Source: Adenophora triphylla var. japonica
Lineage: Eukaryota > Streptophyta > Magnoliopsida > Asterales > Campanulaceae
Length of the DNA stretch: 64,000 nucleotides
Assembly (NCBI GenBank): GCA_022495995.1
Contig: JAFEMH010001468.1
Coordinates: 248,001-312,000 of the forward strand
Direction of reading: 5' to 3'
In this document: one piece after another, positions 1-9,385 of the stretch
How the letters are laid out: the number at the start of each line of letters is the position of its first letter
How positions within the stretch are numbered: position 1 is the stretch's first letter
Program-made: the position numbers and the translations under genes
The notes under the pieces: model-generated
Told to the model about the DNA's origin: nothing
The model's database searches: none
Seen by the model: the letters and a program-made list of their open reading frames with translations, nothing else

Positions 1-953
1 AGTAGTGACCAATCTTTCCACAGTTGTAACATTCAATTTTCTTCTTATGATTCTCTTGATCAGATGCGGATGGACTATAGCTTCTCTCAAATGTTTTCTT
101 ATAAGATCTTATGGCATTTCTGACGGCCGTGGATATGAGACTGGATAAATCTTCTTTAGAGGTGTGTTTGTTTGAGGGAAGGTTTGCTTTTTGAAGGGAG
201 ATGAGGACCATGGAATCAATGTCTTGTTGAGTGATAGGCTTGTGTGTAGTTTCCTGAGCAGCTAAGGCAAGAGTTTGTGAAATGGAAGGAACAGGTTGAA
301 TTTTTATTTTTCCTTCTAGTTCATAAGCCTCAAGCTTTCCAAAATATTGTTCAACAGTCATGGTACTCCATTACTGCTCCTTCTCTAATAGGTAATGCTA
401 CCTTCTCATATTCTTGTGGAAGAGTAGAATATATTTTAAGGCATAGGTCTTGTTGATCAAATGTTTTTCCATGGTCAGCAATGGATCTGATAAGGTCCTC
501 AAACCTTGGTTTAGCATCACTAACTTTTTCACCAGGATAGAATTTAAATTTGTCTAGTTGCCTAAGCAAGTTATACAAATTTTGAGTTCTTACACTGGTG
601 TGTTTAGTGAATTTGGTATGAATAAGTTCCCAAGCGAGATTTTGCGGTTGGTCTTTTAGCAATTTCTTGTGCTAAAGAGTCATTCACACTCTTTTGAAGT
701 ATGTTTTTGACTTTAAGGTTGGCACTAATTAGTTGCCTTTCATATTGATCCAGTTTTACGGAGATTTCATCTTGCTGGCTCCACCATTTGAATCTGGTTG
801 GATTGGGTAGGTGACTTCATTTTCTAAGGCATACCAGTTCCAAATGCTGTTTGCATCAAGATAAGTTTTTATCTTTGATGCATAGATCTCAAAAGATCCA
901 CAGTCATCAATGTGTGGGATGTCTTTCTCATTATTTCTTCTTGGTTGAGGCAT
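1..953 (-). pseudogene. Ty1/copia gag (UBN2 type), broken, runs off the left edge
   Basis: This is the nucleocapsid/capsid gene of a copia retrotransposon read on the minus strand, starting at the ATG ending at 953. The N-terminal piece (953-756) opens MPQPRRNNEKD. The middle piece (662-351) has the UBN2-type gag pattern with NLYNLLRQLDKFKF and SIADHGKTFDQQDLCLKIYSTL-like text. A CCHC zinc knuckle (CYNCGKIGHY) lies at the window edge, at about 40-1. The frame changes near 765 and again near 660, and a further break follows near 350, so the copy is not functional. The missing pol lies outside the window to the left. The family call is firm; the lineage within copia is not. Confidence 0.85.
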
Positions 954-1008
954 GGTGGGTTTGAAGAGAATCCTTCACAAGTTGTTAGACTTTTGAATGT
1001 GAAGACAA

Positions 1009-1020
1009 GCTACGATACCA
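1009..1020 (-). other. Primer binding site of the left copia element
   Basis: Read on the minus strand, TTGGTATCGTAGC follows directly after the LTR end. It resembles the usual TGGTATCAGAGC site that pairs with the 3' end of initiator methionine tRNA, with a few mismatches. Its position, two bases past the CA end of the LTR and before gag, supports the call. Confidence 0.7.
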
Positions 1021-1022
1021 AT

Positions 1023-2529
1023 TGAAAGGCCCTTTGTTAATATGCGGATGATCGAGACGGCTATGGTATTGGCTTAGGCGTCGGATGATAGTTGAATTGT
1101 GCGGCGGAATAAGAGAGATTTGAAATAATGGTAGGACAACAAACACAAAGAAATAATGCAAGTGTGTGAATGTGATTGCAAAAAATGTGATAACACAGAG
1201 AATTTAAAGTGGTTCGAGTTCACTCCTCCTACATCCACCCCCCTTTGTCAAACTTGACAAGTGAGATCAATTTTATTATAATCTTTAATCAACAAAAATT
1301 ACAAATGATTGATTCAGGCAAGTTCCTTGAACTTCCTCTTCCTAATTAGTACAGTCAACTAGGGATACACTTAAAGTACAGTCTTAAGTGTTTTTACAAC
1401 TTGAAGTACAGTCTCAAGATTTTACAGAACAACTAATACACTCAAAGTACAGTCTTGAGTGATTACAAACTAATTCTACACCTAAAGTACAGTCTTAGGA
1501 TTTTGGATTTTGTGATTTAACACACTGAGGGGTGTTTTGTTGTGGAGGCAAAGGTTTTGGGGTGAGGGTTTGGTTTGGAACAGAGTTTGAAGGGAAAGGA
1601 TTGGTGAGTGTGTGTGTGAATTACAGGAGGTGTGTGTGGGTGTGTGGAAAGGGTTTTTTACTGTGAAAATGAGTATTTTTCAGTGTGTAACAGGAGGTGT
1701 TACAGGGGCTGCAGAAGGTTGTTTAATGGTGTTGTAAAGGTTGTAACAGGAGGTGTTACAGGGGCTGCAGAAGGTTGTTTAAGAGGAAGTAAATGGGTGT
1801 GGAAAGGGACTGTACAGGAGCTGTAAATGGAGACTAGAAAGGGGTGTTAGCTCAAAGATTAAAAGGGGAATTTGGGTCCAATATATAGGAGGATTGAGGA
1901 AGTAGCCGTTGGGAACATGGCACATGGTTCTCTTCAATGAGAGTCTTCATTTATGTTGTCTGAGGAAGTAACCGTTGGAGGAGACAATGCAATAAAGGTG
2001 TGGTTGGAATAGTGTTTGTATTTAGTGCATTGTTGACTGGCTGTAAATGGGCTGGAATTTGCAACCCAATGTTCAGAAGATCTTCAAGGAGAGATGACAT
2101 GTCAAAGTTGTTGAGAGATTTAAGAATGGCACATCTTTGTCATCCATGGATTAGTGCATTGCTGATGGCACATAAAATCATAGCTGTCAGATTGAACAAT
2201 CTGTTGAGATCTTAGCTGTTAGATCTTGAGAATGGATGACATGGTTTGAGTTGGGTGATGATCTCTTTGTAATGAAATAACACTTGTCATATTGGATATT
2301 GGTTCTCTTGATCATTACTATCATTGATTTATCTTGTCATATCTTGGCTATCTGATGTTGAAGATTGTTGAGAAAATCTTGGCTGTCTGAAGTCTTTTAT
2401 CAGATCTTGGGAAACTTGAAGGTGCCACCTTGTAACTTTTGCAACTTTCCACTCTTGACACTTTAGACCATTTAACTTTGTCCCGTTAAATGATCAATCT
2501 TCATCAAAACACAATGTTAGGTTCTAACA
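1023..2529 (-). mobile_element. 5' LTR of the left copia element
   Basis: The LTR runs TG..CA on the plus strand (TGAAAGGCCC to GTTCTAACA), about 1.5 kb, with the PBS directly inside it. A TATA-like CTATATATTGG on the minus strand near 1880-1890 is a candidate promoter driving transcription leftward into gag. The LTR holds several degenerate copies of a short AAAGTACAGTCTTAAG-like motif at about 1340-1500 and a 56-bp tandem duplication near 1688-1800. The second LTR is outside the window, so the outer edge at 2529 rests only on the CA end. Small ORFs inside it are chance. Confidence 0.7.
1688..1785. repeat. 56-bp tandem duplication inside the LTR
   Basis: The stretch beginning TAACAGGAGGTGTTACAGG occurs twice with a 56-bp offset (about 1688 and 1744), nearly identical. 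The unit contains its own small inverted repeat, AACAGGAGGTGTT. It lies between the putative TATA box and the PBS, so it would be part of the transcribed leader. Confidence 0.8.
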
Positions 2530-3240
2530 ATTCCAAATTCATGCATCACAAGAAACTCAAAGGAAGTTGAATGAACAAAAGAAGAGATAGCTACTGATCT
2601 TTAGGGGTAGCGTGTGTAATTGTTAAAAAGTCTAAGGACTTAATTGTACTATTGTATTTGAATTTCAGTTACAAGTTGTTAGTTTGTTAAAAGTCAGTTA
2701 AAGTTGTTGAACGTCTACTGTAAGTTGTAACTGATTCAATAGATTGATTAAGCTTTGTAATCGCCCTGGTCAGAGGGCGATAGAGAGGAGATAGTTGCCC
2801 ACGACGTACTTCAGGTCGTGCCATGCAATCTATGTGGCCATATATTGTTTTATCTCGCTTAGGTCAAGCCTGATATATCACGTTTAACTTTAATTATGAT
2901 AAATACAAAGAAAAAAAGTAGGAAGTACTAATTTATAACTTTCAAAAGAATAATTGTTCAAATATAAGCGGAAGGAGGTATTAAATCATTAAGAATTTGG
3001 ACATTTTTTTAACTCTTAGTCATCACTATTTTGACAGTGATGTCATATTTGTTTTTACTCATACATGATAGGATAGATAATATAATTAAGGTCCATTTTG
3101 TTGGTAAATCCAAAGCACAGCTGATGGCGATCTATACCAAACATGTTGAAAAAATTACTGCAAATAATATGATATATGTGATTTTGACACGTCCAAATGA
3201 TATAAATAAATAATTCGCACTCGGTCGCAACTTTGGCCGG
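2530..3240. other. Intergenic, no gene seen
   Basis: This AT-rich stretch lies between the copia LTR and the first glycosyltransferase. A 60-codon ORF at 3031-3213 has no recognisable features and is treated as chance. Around 2765-2815 there is a short GC-richer stretch with the inverted pair CGCCCTGG..GAGGGCG, possibly the edge of an old element. Nothing else can be assigned. Confidence 0.5.
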
Positions 3241-3260
3241 ATGGTCTGGTGCAGTGCCGC

Positions 3261-3273
3261 CCTATATATATAC
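3261..3273 (+). promoter_or_regulatory. TATA box of the first UGT gene
   Basis: CCCTATATATATACAC sits about 35 bases before the ATG at 3301. It falls inside the upstream ORF extension, which argues that the in-frame ATG at 3241 lies upstream of the transcript and is not used. Confidence 0.65.
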
Positions 3274-3300
3274 ACAAAACAAACACAGCAAGTCGTCATT

Positions 3301-4686
3301 ATGGCTAAGCTTCATGATAAAAAAGTATCTGAAACGGTGGTTCTAATGGTGCCCTTTCCAGCCCAAGGTCATCTTAACCAACTTCTCCACCTTTCCCGCC
3401 TCCTCTCTTCCTACAATTTACCCATCAATATCATCTCCACCATCACCCACGCCCGCCAAGCTAAGCTCCGAATCCATGGTTGGGACCCTCTCACTGCCTC
3501 CCTCATCCAATTTCACGAATTCCCAACCCCTCATTTCCCCTCCCCTCCACCTGATCCTAACGCGTCAACAAAATTCCCATCCCATCTATTGCCATCTTTC
3601 GAGGCATCATCTCATCTTCGTGATCCGTTTCATAAACTATTGATCAGTCTGTCCGAGTCGGCGAAAAGGGTGGTGGTGATTTTTGATAGTTTGATGAGTA
3701 CAATTGTTCAAGATCTTGAGTCAGTTCCGAAGGCTGAGGGGTATAAATTCCTTGGTTGTTCTGCATTTACTCTTCTTAGCCATTTATGGGAAGATAAGGG
3801 AAGGCCCAATCTGGATATTGATGAAGAAGTATTGAAAGAAACTCCTTCAATTGAAGGGTGCTATAGCAGAGAGGCCTTGGAGTTTATCATATCTCGAAGT
3901 TCACCGTCTATGAAGTTTTCTTCGGATACTATATGTGATACGAGCAAGGTATTTGAAGGGGAATACCTCAAACTTCTTGAAGGGATAACCAAAACCAGGG
4001 TGTGGGCTATGGGACCATTTAATCCTTTCAAGTTGAATACAAATAAACGTCACGAATGCTTGGATTGGCTTGATAAACAAGAGATGAATTCAGTGATTTA
4101 CGTCTCGTTTGGGACAACTACTTCACTTGGGGATGAACAAATTCTTGAATTGGCAAATGGGTTAGAAGCGAGTGGGGTGAAATTCATTTGGGTTTTGAGA
4201 GATGCCGATAGAGGTGATATTTTTGAAGAAAAACCGATGAGGAAAATTGAGTTGCCAATTGGGTATGAAGATCGGTTGAAAGGGAAGGGAATGGTGGTGA
4301 GAGATTGGGTACCCCAATCGGACATTTTGGAGCACCGTTCCACGGGTGGATTTATGAGTCACTGTGGGTGGAATTCTTGTATGGAGAGTATAACTATGGG
4401 AGTGCCGATATTGGCTTGGCCAATGCATTCGGACCAGCCGAGAAATGCTACCCTTGTTACAAAAGGACTCAAAGTTGGTATTTTTGTGAGGGGTTGGGAA
4501 ACTCGAGATGAGTTAGTGAAGTCTATAGCGGTTGAACATGTTGTCAGGAGATTGATGACTTCGAGCCAAGGGGGTGACATAAGGTTGAGGGCCGCTGAGC
4601 TTGGTGGTGCAGTACGACAGTCAATGGAGGAGAGCGGTGTTTCGAGGTTAGAATTGGATGCATTTGCTGCCCATATTACTAGATAA
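3301..4686 (+). CDS. UDP-glycosyltransferase, zeatin O-glucosyltransferase type (copy 1)
   Basis: A GT1 family enzyme of 461 residues that would move a sugar from a UDP-sugar to a small molecule in the cytosol. Single exon, GT-B fold. Visible parts: the MVPFPAQGH block with the catalytic His at residue 24, the partner Asp at about 129 (VVVIFDSLM), and a full 44-residue PSPG donor-binding box at 336-379 (starting WVPQSDIL, containing SHCGWNS, ending HSDQ). The text around GHLNQLLHLSRLL and WPMHSDQPRN is typical of zeatin O-glucosyl/xylosyltransferases (UGT93-like). The start at 3301 is preferred over 3241 because a TATA box lies between them. Compared with copy 2 it lacks about 8 residues before the GPFNP motif and has Arg instead of the usual Pro in the PSPG box (HR for HP). 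The substrate cannot be read from sequence. Confidence 0.92.
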   Translation: MAKLHDKKVSETVVLMVPFPAQGHLNQLLHLSRLLSSYNLPINIISTITHARQAKLRIHGWDPLTASLIQFHEFPTPHFPSPPPDPNASTKFPSHLLPSFEASSHLRDPFHKLLISLSESAKRVVVIFDSLMSTIVQDLESVPKAEGYKFLGCSAFTLLSHLWEDKGRPNLDIDEEVLKETPSIEGCYSREALEFIISRSSPSMKFSSDTICDTSKVFEGEYLKLLEGITKTRVWAMGPFNPFKLNTNKRHECLDWLDKQEMNSVIYVSFGTTTSLGDEQILELANGLEASGVKFIWVLRDADRGDIFEEKPMRKIELPIGYEDRLKGKGMVVRDWVPQSDILEHRSTGGFMSHCGWNSCMESITMGVPILAWPMHSDQPRNATLVTKGLKVGIFVRGWETRDELVKSIAVEHVVRRLMTSSQGGDIRLRAAELGGAVRQSMEESGVSRLELDAFAAHITR

Positions 4687-4689
4687 ATC

Positions 4690-5740
4690 TGTATTGTTGA
4701 CACTATATAGCAAAGCCCTGTGGAACACAGACATCAAAAACGACTATCCATGTGTTACACATATGTAATTTGCTATACATGAGATGATCAAAATAATGGA
4801 TTGTTGTTTCTTCATTGGTTTTTCCGAGTTAAACCATGTTCTACGTTAATTAAAATAATTTCATATGCTATGCATTGTTGCATTTTTTTATTTCCTACAT
4901 AGTGTCAACTATATTTACAGTATTTAGACTACAAGATCAAATTACTCAACAACAAGAAAAACTGCTCTTAGCAACTGCCAAACCATCGTATAAGCTCAGG
5001 TTACCGTCGCATTTTATACTGCGGTGGTAAATGCTGTCACAAATACCATTGCAACATTTGTCGCTAAAACTTATGTAGGAATTTCATACGACAGTTACTT
5101 TCATCAAATAAAAGACTCAATCTTTATTCAATTTATATGTAAAATAATAAGCCATCATTAAATAAAGAATATGCGACACTTTATAGTCGCATATAATTGA
5201 TTCCAACGACTGGTTTCCTGTCACTTAAGGTATTTTATCATCGGATAATATATTACCATTGCAAGACTAATTAAGAATGTAAATCCTGATTAATGAAGTT
5301 ATCACTATAAAATTAGGCAGTGCCACGTGTAGTTCCTCGCTTAGATATATCAAATTCAAACAAATGGAAAAGTTAATTTGAACGGCAAAGCGGCAGATCC
5401 CATATTCCTACATAAAACTCTAATGTATTCATTGATTGATGTTCATTTTCTGATCGGCAATTTTTTTCTAGACCAGGATATATATTGACAAAATGTCACG
5501 CTCGACCACAACGATGTTTTTGTTGATCGATCAGATAAGCTTCAAGCTATTTCGTGACTCCGTATGTACTAATTATTACCTTACATGGTAGAGAAGATGA
5601 AGGACGGCAATTCATATGACTAGATTTTTTTACCTTTTGCTAGAGCTAGGAAGGTGACAGACAGGTTGACGAATTATTCTCTTTCAAAGTAGAATAATAG
5701 TATTTATATGATATGAATTAAATAAATTTGATCTTCTGAA
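4690..5740. other. Intergenic between the two UGT genes
   Basis: No ORF of interest. The part from about 4945 to 5280 (ACAACAAGAAAAACTG then repeated GTCGCA/TGCGAC words) looks like the end of a CACTA-type element or a related MITE, but no matching opposite end was found. The rest is AT-rich promoter-proximal sequence of copy 2. Confidence 0.4.
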
Positions 5741-5747
5741 TTGACAC

Positions 5748-5757
5748 TATATATTTG
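5748..5757 (+). promoter_or_regulatory. TATA box of the second UGT gene
   Basis: CTATATATTT lies 66-75 bases before the ATG at 5823, which leaves room for a leader of about 40 bases. Confidence 0.6.
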
Positions 5758-5822
5758 ACAAAGTCACATAAGTAACTTTTTACAAGACTCTTGTAAAGGG
5801 CTATCACAAATCAGCATATCCA

Positions 5823-7235
5823 ATGGACAATCTCCAGAATGGTGAGAAACAATCTGAAATGGTTGTGGTTATGGTGCCCTTTCCAGCTCAAGGCCATCTC
5901 AACCAGCTTCTCCACCTCTCTCATCTCCTCTCTTCCTACAACTTGCCCATCAATTTCTTTTCCACCACCTCACATATCCGCCAAGCCAAGCTTCGAATCC
6001 ATGGTTGGGACCCTCTCTCCGCCTCCCGTATCAACTTTCATGAATCCCAAGTCCCTCATTTCCCCTCTCCTCCACCGGACCCTAACGCCCCAACAAAATT
6101 CCCAACCCATCTTTTACCATCCTTTGAGGCATCATCTCATCTTCGCCAGCCGTTATTCAAACTACTTACCACTCTCTCAAAATCAGCTAAAAGGGTTATT
6201 GTAATTTATGATAATCTTATGGGCACTGTTGTTCAGGACGTTGCCTCAGTTCCAAATGCGGAGGCCTACATGTTCATTCCGTGTTCAGCATTTAATGTTT
6301 TCTGGACCATGTGGGAACATATGGGAAAACCTGATGTAGATTTTGATAAAGAAGTATCAAAAGAAGTTCCTTCTCACGAGGGTTGTTATAGTAGAGAGTC
6401 AATGGAGTTTTTGCAATCTCGAGATATGTCAACCTTGCCTACGAAGTTCCACTCTGGTATACTTTATGATACTTGCAAAATAATTGAAGGGGAATACCTT
6501 GATTTAATAGGAAAATTGGAAAAAATTATAGGTACGAGTAAATCCAAGGTATGGGCTGTAGGGCCATTTAATCCGGTCAAGATGACTACAAACAACCGTC
6601 ACAAATGCATGGAATGGCTAGATGAGCAGGAGACAAAGTCCGTTATATATATCTCTTTTGGGACTACAACTTCATTATCAAATGAACAAATACAAGAAAT
6701 TGCGAATGGCTTGGAAGCTAGTGGGGTAAAGTTCATTTGGGTATTGAGAGATGCAGATAGAGGAGATATTTTCAATGGAGAAGAAGTTAGAAGAGTTGAG
6801 TTGCCAAAAGGGTACGAAGAGAGATTGAAAGGTAAGGGAATTGTTGAGAGAGGTTGGGTGCCACAATTGGAAATTTTAGGGCACCCTTCGACGGGTGGGT
6901 TTATGAGTCACTGTGGGTGGAATTCATGTATAGAAAGTGTTACAATGGGAGTGCCAGTAGCAGCTTGGCCCATGCACTCAGACCAGCCAAGAAATGCTGC
7001 TCTTATAACTAAAGCACTGAAATCGGGTATACTTGTTAGGGATTGGGACGATCGGGATGAGGTGGTGAGTTCTCTAACTATTGAAAATGTTGTAAGGAGA
7101 TTGATAATCTCAAAAGATGGGGAGGCAATAAGGAAGAGGGCGGCTGAGCTTGGTGGTGCTGTACGGCAGTCCATGGAGGAGGGTGGAGCAACGCGTATAG
7201 AACTAGATTCATTCGTTGCTCACATTGTAAACTAG
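5823..7235 (+). CDS. UDP-glycosyltransferase, zeatin O-glucosyltransferase type (copy 2)
   Basis: Tandem paralogue of the gene at 3301, 470 residues, single exon, same strand, about 1.1 kb downstream. Catalytic His at residue 25 (VPFPAQGH), Asp at about 130 (VIVIYDNLMG), and a 44-residue PSPG box at 345-388 (WVPQLEILGHPSTGGF.. to HSDQ) that keeps the canonical HP pair. The overall length and the zeatin O-glucosyltransferase-like blocks (RQAKLRIHGWDPL, FMSHCGWNSC, AAWPMHSDQPRNA) are intact. All features point to an active cytosolic enzyme acting on a hydroxyl of a small molecule such as a cytokinin or a specialised metabolite. The pair probably arose by local duplication, and promoter sequences no longer match beyond the core. 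Confidence 0.93.
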   Translation: MDNLQNGEKQSEMVVVMVPFPAQGHLNQLLHLSHLLSSYNLPINFFSTTSHIRQAKLRIHGWDPLSASRINFHESQVPHFPSPPPDPNAPTKFPTHLLPSFEASSHLRQPLFKLLTTLSKSAKRVIVIYDNLMGTVVQDVASVPNAEAYMFIPCSAFNVFWTMWEHMGKPDVDFDKEVSKEVPSHEGCYSRESMEFLQSRDMSTLPTKFHSGILYDTCKIIEGEYLDLIGKLEKIIGTSKSKVWAVGPFNPVKMTTNNRHKCMEWLDEQETKSVIYISFGTTTSLSNEQIQEIANGLEASGVKFIWVLRDADRGDIFNGEEVRRVELPKGYEERLKGKGIVERGWVPQLEILGHPSTGGFMSHCGWNSCIESVTMGVPVAAWPMHSDQPRNAALITKALKSGILVRDWDDRDEVVSSLTIENVVRRLIISKDGEAIRKRAAELGGAVRQSMEEGGATRIELDSFVAHIVN

Positions 7236-7580
7236 CTCGACAACTGTTTTAAGCAAGTGTTTTGTTTTATTTTTCTATCTTTCTTTCATGCTTGAAGATC
7301 TTAATCAGTTTAATTTTTTGGGCATCAAAACACAGACTTTTAAGTATACATATTAATTTAATATTTTCGGGCATGCTTTATATGAAAATATCACGAGGCA
7401 ACCTACTCCCAAACAAACAATATTACATGATCAGAAAGAAAAAAAATAAAGTACTGTAGTCTGTAGGTAGCAAATGGTGCGATCGACCAACACATAAGCA
7501 ACATACTTTCACTTTTTTTTTCCCTCCATACAATACAATACAATACAATACAATACAATACAATACAATGTACTCGTTAG
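7236..7580. other. UGT downstream region with a pentanucleotide repeat
   Basis: AT-rich 3' region of copy 2. A simple repeat of CAATA, about eight units, occupies roughly 7528-7569 next to the LTR start of the following retrotransposon. No gene is seen. Confidence 0.7.
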
Positions 7581-9003
7581 TGATATAATTGTCAATGATT
7601 TAATAAAGGAGAAAATCAATACGAGTATTGTCAATAGTATTATAAACACTAAAAACAATACTGTTCACACCAATAAAAAATGACAAAAATAATTGAGATT
7701 TTTAAAGCAACGAAAATAAAGAAAAACACAAAATAATAGATTTTTCTCAAGTTATATATATATATATATAACTTGAGGGGTGCCCGTATATCAATACCTT
7801 TCTTATAAATAAACTTTTGTTATAAGGTCGAAAAGTTCCCTAACGATTTTCAATCAATAGTATAGGGGAACAACTATTCTAGAATACACTTTTTACAAAA
7901 CCTCACTATCCCACACACAAAAACACACTAGGAATGAGAGCTATTCACTATAAGTCACTGGTGTTGGATAGAGTGTTTGGATAGAGTGTTGCCAACACAT
8001 GAGACACCGTGTTCTAACTTGTGCAAATCTCAACTTCTGGATTGGGTCATTTGAAGCTGTCGGATCCTTGCACTTATATAGGCTTATAGAACTTGGAGCC
8101 TACTCAATCTTACCAGAAATACAGCCATGAGATGAGAGAAGACCACTTTTAGCTCCACGTTCCATGCTTGTAGGAGACTAGGTCTTCCTTTGCTTCAACG
8201 CTTGTACCACCAAGCTTTTTCAACCTTATACACCTTATCTTCAGTCTCTCTATGTAGATAAGCCTCTAACAACTCTTACTTGGTCTCCACTTTTACACAT
8301 AAATGAGGATTTATGTGTAAGTTTCTTTTCTTTCTCATTTGTCACGCCTTGCACACCCATCATGACCTGTTCAAACATAATTCCAACAAACTAATAGCAG
8401 ACATGTAAACAATTAACTATCTGATGCAGTCGAAGAGTAGCGATCGGGTTTTTAGAGGAGTTGGATCGTAAAAGGCGTAACTTTTGACTTCGGAGGAGTT
8501 ACGAGACGCACATCATATCAAAACGATCATCTTTTCGAGAGGAACAAATGACATCGGGCTAGGACCCATCAGCAGACATTAAAAGGCCCAAATTCCGCTT
8601 CTAAGACCCTCAAACGACCTCTGAAGTTTTATCAATTTTTTTGGACTTTTTCGTAATTTGACTATTTTAGGGTTTATTTTTGATTAGGGTGTTTGGAGAC
8701 CTTTAAATACATTATTTTAGAATTTTAAAGGCAGTTTTTGCCATTTTTAATTATCATTGGTTTGCTTTGCTTCCAACTCTAAGTATTGATTAAATTCTAC
8801 GAGGTTGAAGATCGACAGTAATTGATTATCTATCCAAGTCTTCCGTTACGTCACTATCACTTTGTAATTTATGAATAACATGTAGTAACTATCCTCATTT
8901 TAAACTGCCAGAACGACGGCAACATATGAGGCAACACCAGTGACAACACTAGTGTTGCAACACAGGAGACAATACCAATGACAACATTGGTGTAACACTA
9001 ACA
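7581..9003 (-). mobile_element. 3' LTR of the Sirevirus-like element
   Basis: It ends ACACTAACA at 9003, matching the other LTR. The body is shared with 17108-17280 and 20313-21114 (for example the TATA-like CCTATATAAGTGC on the minus strand at about 8070-8082, equal to 20609-20621). It contains an (AT)n tract at about 7757-7770, where the other LTR has the large insertion, and a solo LTR of another element at 8422-8853. Confidence 0.85.
8422..8853. mobile_element. Solo LTR inserted in the Sirevirus LTR
   Basis: This 432-bp block is absent from the matching place in the other LTR (about 20960). It starts TGATGCAGTC, ends GTTACGTCA, and is flanked on both sides by the 5-bp TSD CTATC (8417-8421 and 8854-8858). 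The TG..CA ends with a 5-bp TSD and no coding region identify a solo LTR, or a very short LTR element. The family is not recognised. Confidence 0.85.
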
Positions 9004-9014
9004 ATCTCTCCCTT
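9004..9014 (-). other. Polypurine tract of the Sirevirus-like element
   Basis: On the minus strand AAGGGAGAGAT is followed directly by the LTR start TGTTAGTG. This is where plus-strand DNA synthesis would be primed. Confidence 0.8.
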
Positions 9015-9385
9015 AGTTACACATTTATTCACAAAATACAAAGTGATGTTCCGGTATAAGAATGTTAGTTATGTAATTCCAAACAAATATTTCCCCCTCA
9101 ATCCAAGATTTAAAACAAACCAAACCAAGGATTATTATAAACTAACCAAAAATATCCCCAAGTTAAAAACTATCTAACAAACAACCATTTAAACCAAAAC
9201 AAAAACAAAAATTGTTTAAGCAACAAACCAAACAAAGAGAAATTGTTTTAGGAAACCAAATCCAAGAAACATTAAACCATCAAGCTTCGGTGGTTGGATT
9301 AAATTGAGGATCAGCCCTTGGTCATTATGTTCCACCTTCATTTCCCTCGGCTCTAGCACCACTCTTACTAGCATCGGTAGAAACA

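Noticed and set aside
1632..1826. 64-codon Gly/Cys/Val-rich ORF
   Set aside because: Lies inside the copia LTR across a tandem duplication; chance frame.
3241..3300. Upstream in-frame ATG extending the first UGT by 20 residues
   Set aside because: A TATA box lies inside the extension, and the added residues do not resemble the family; the start at 3301 fits.
4945..5280. CACTA-type transposon between the UGT genes
   Set aside because: Only a weak ACAACAAGAAAAA-like end; no matching opposite end or TSD.
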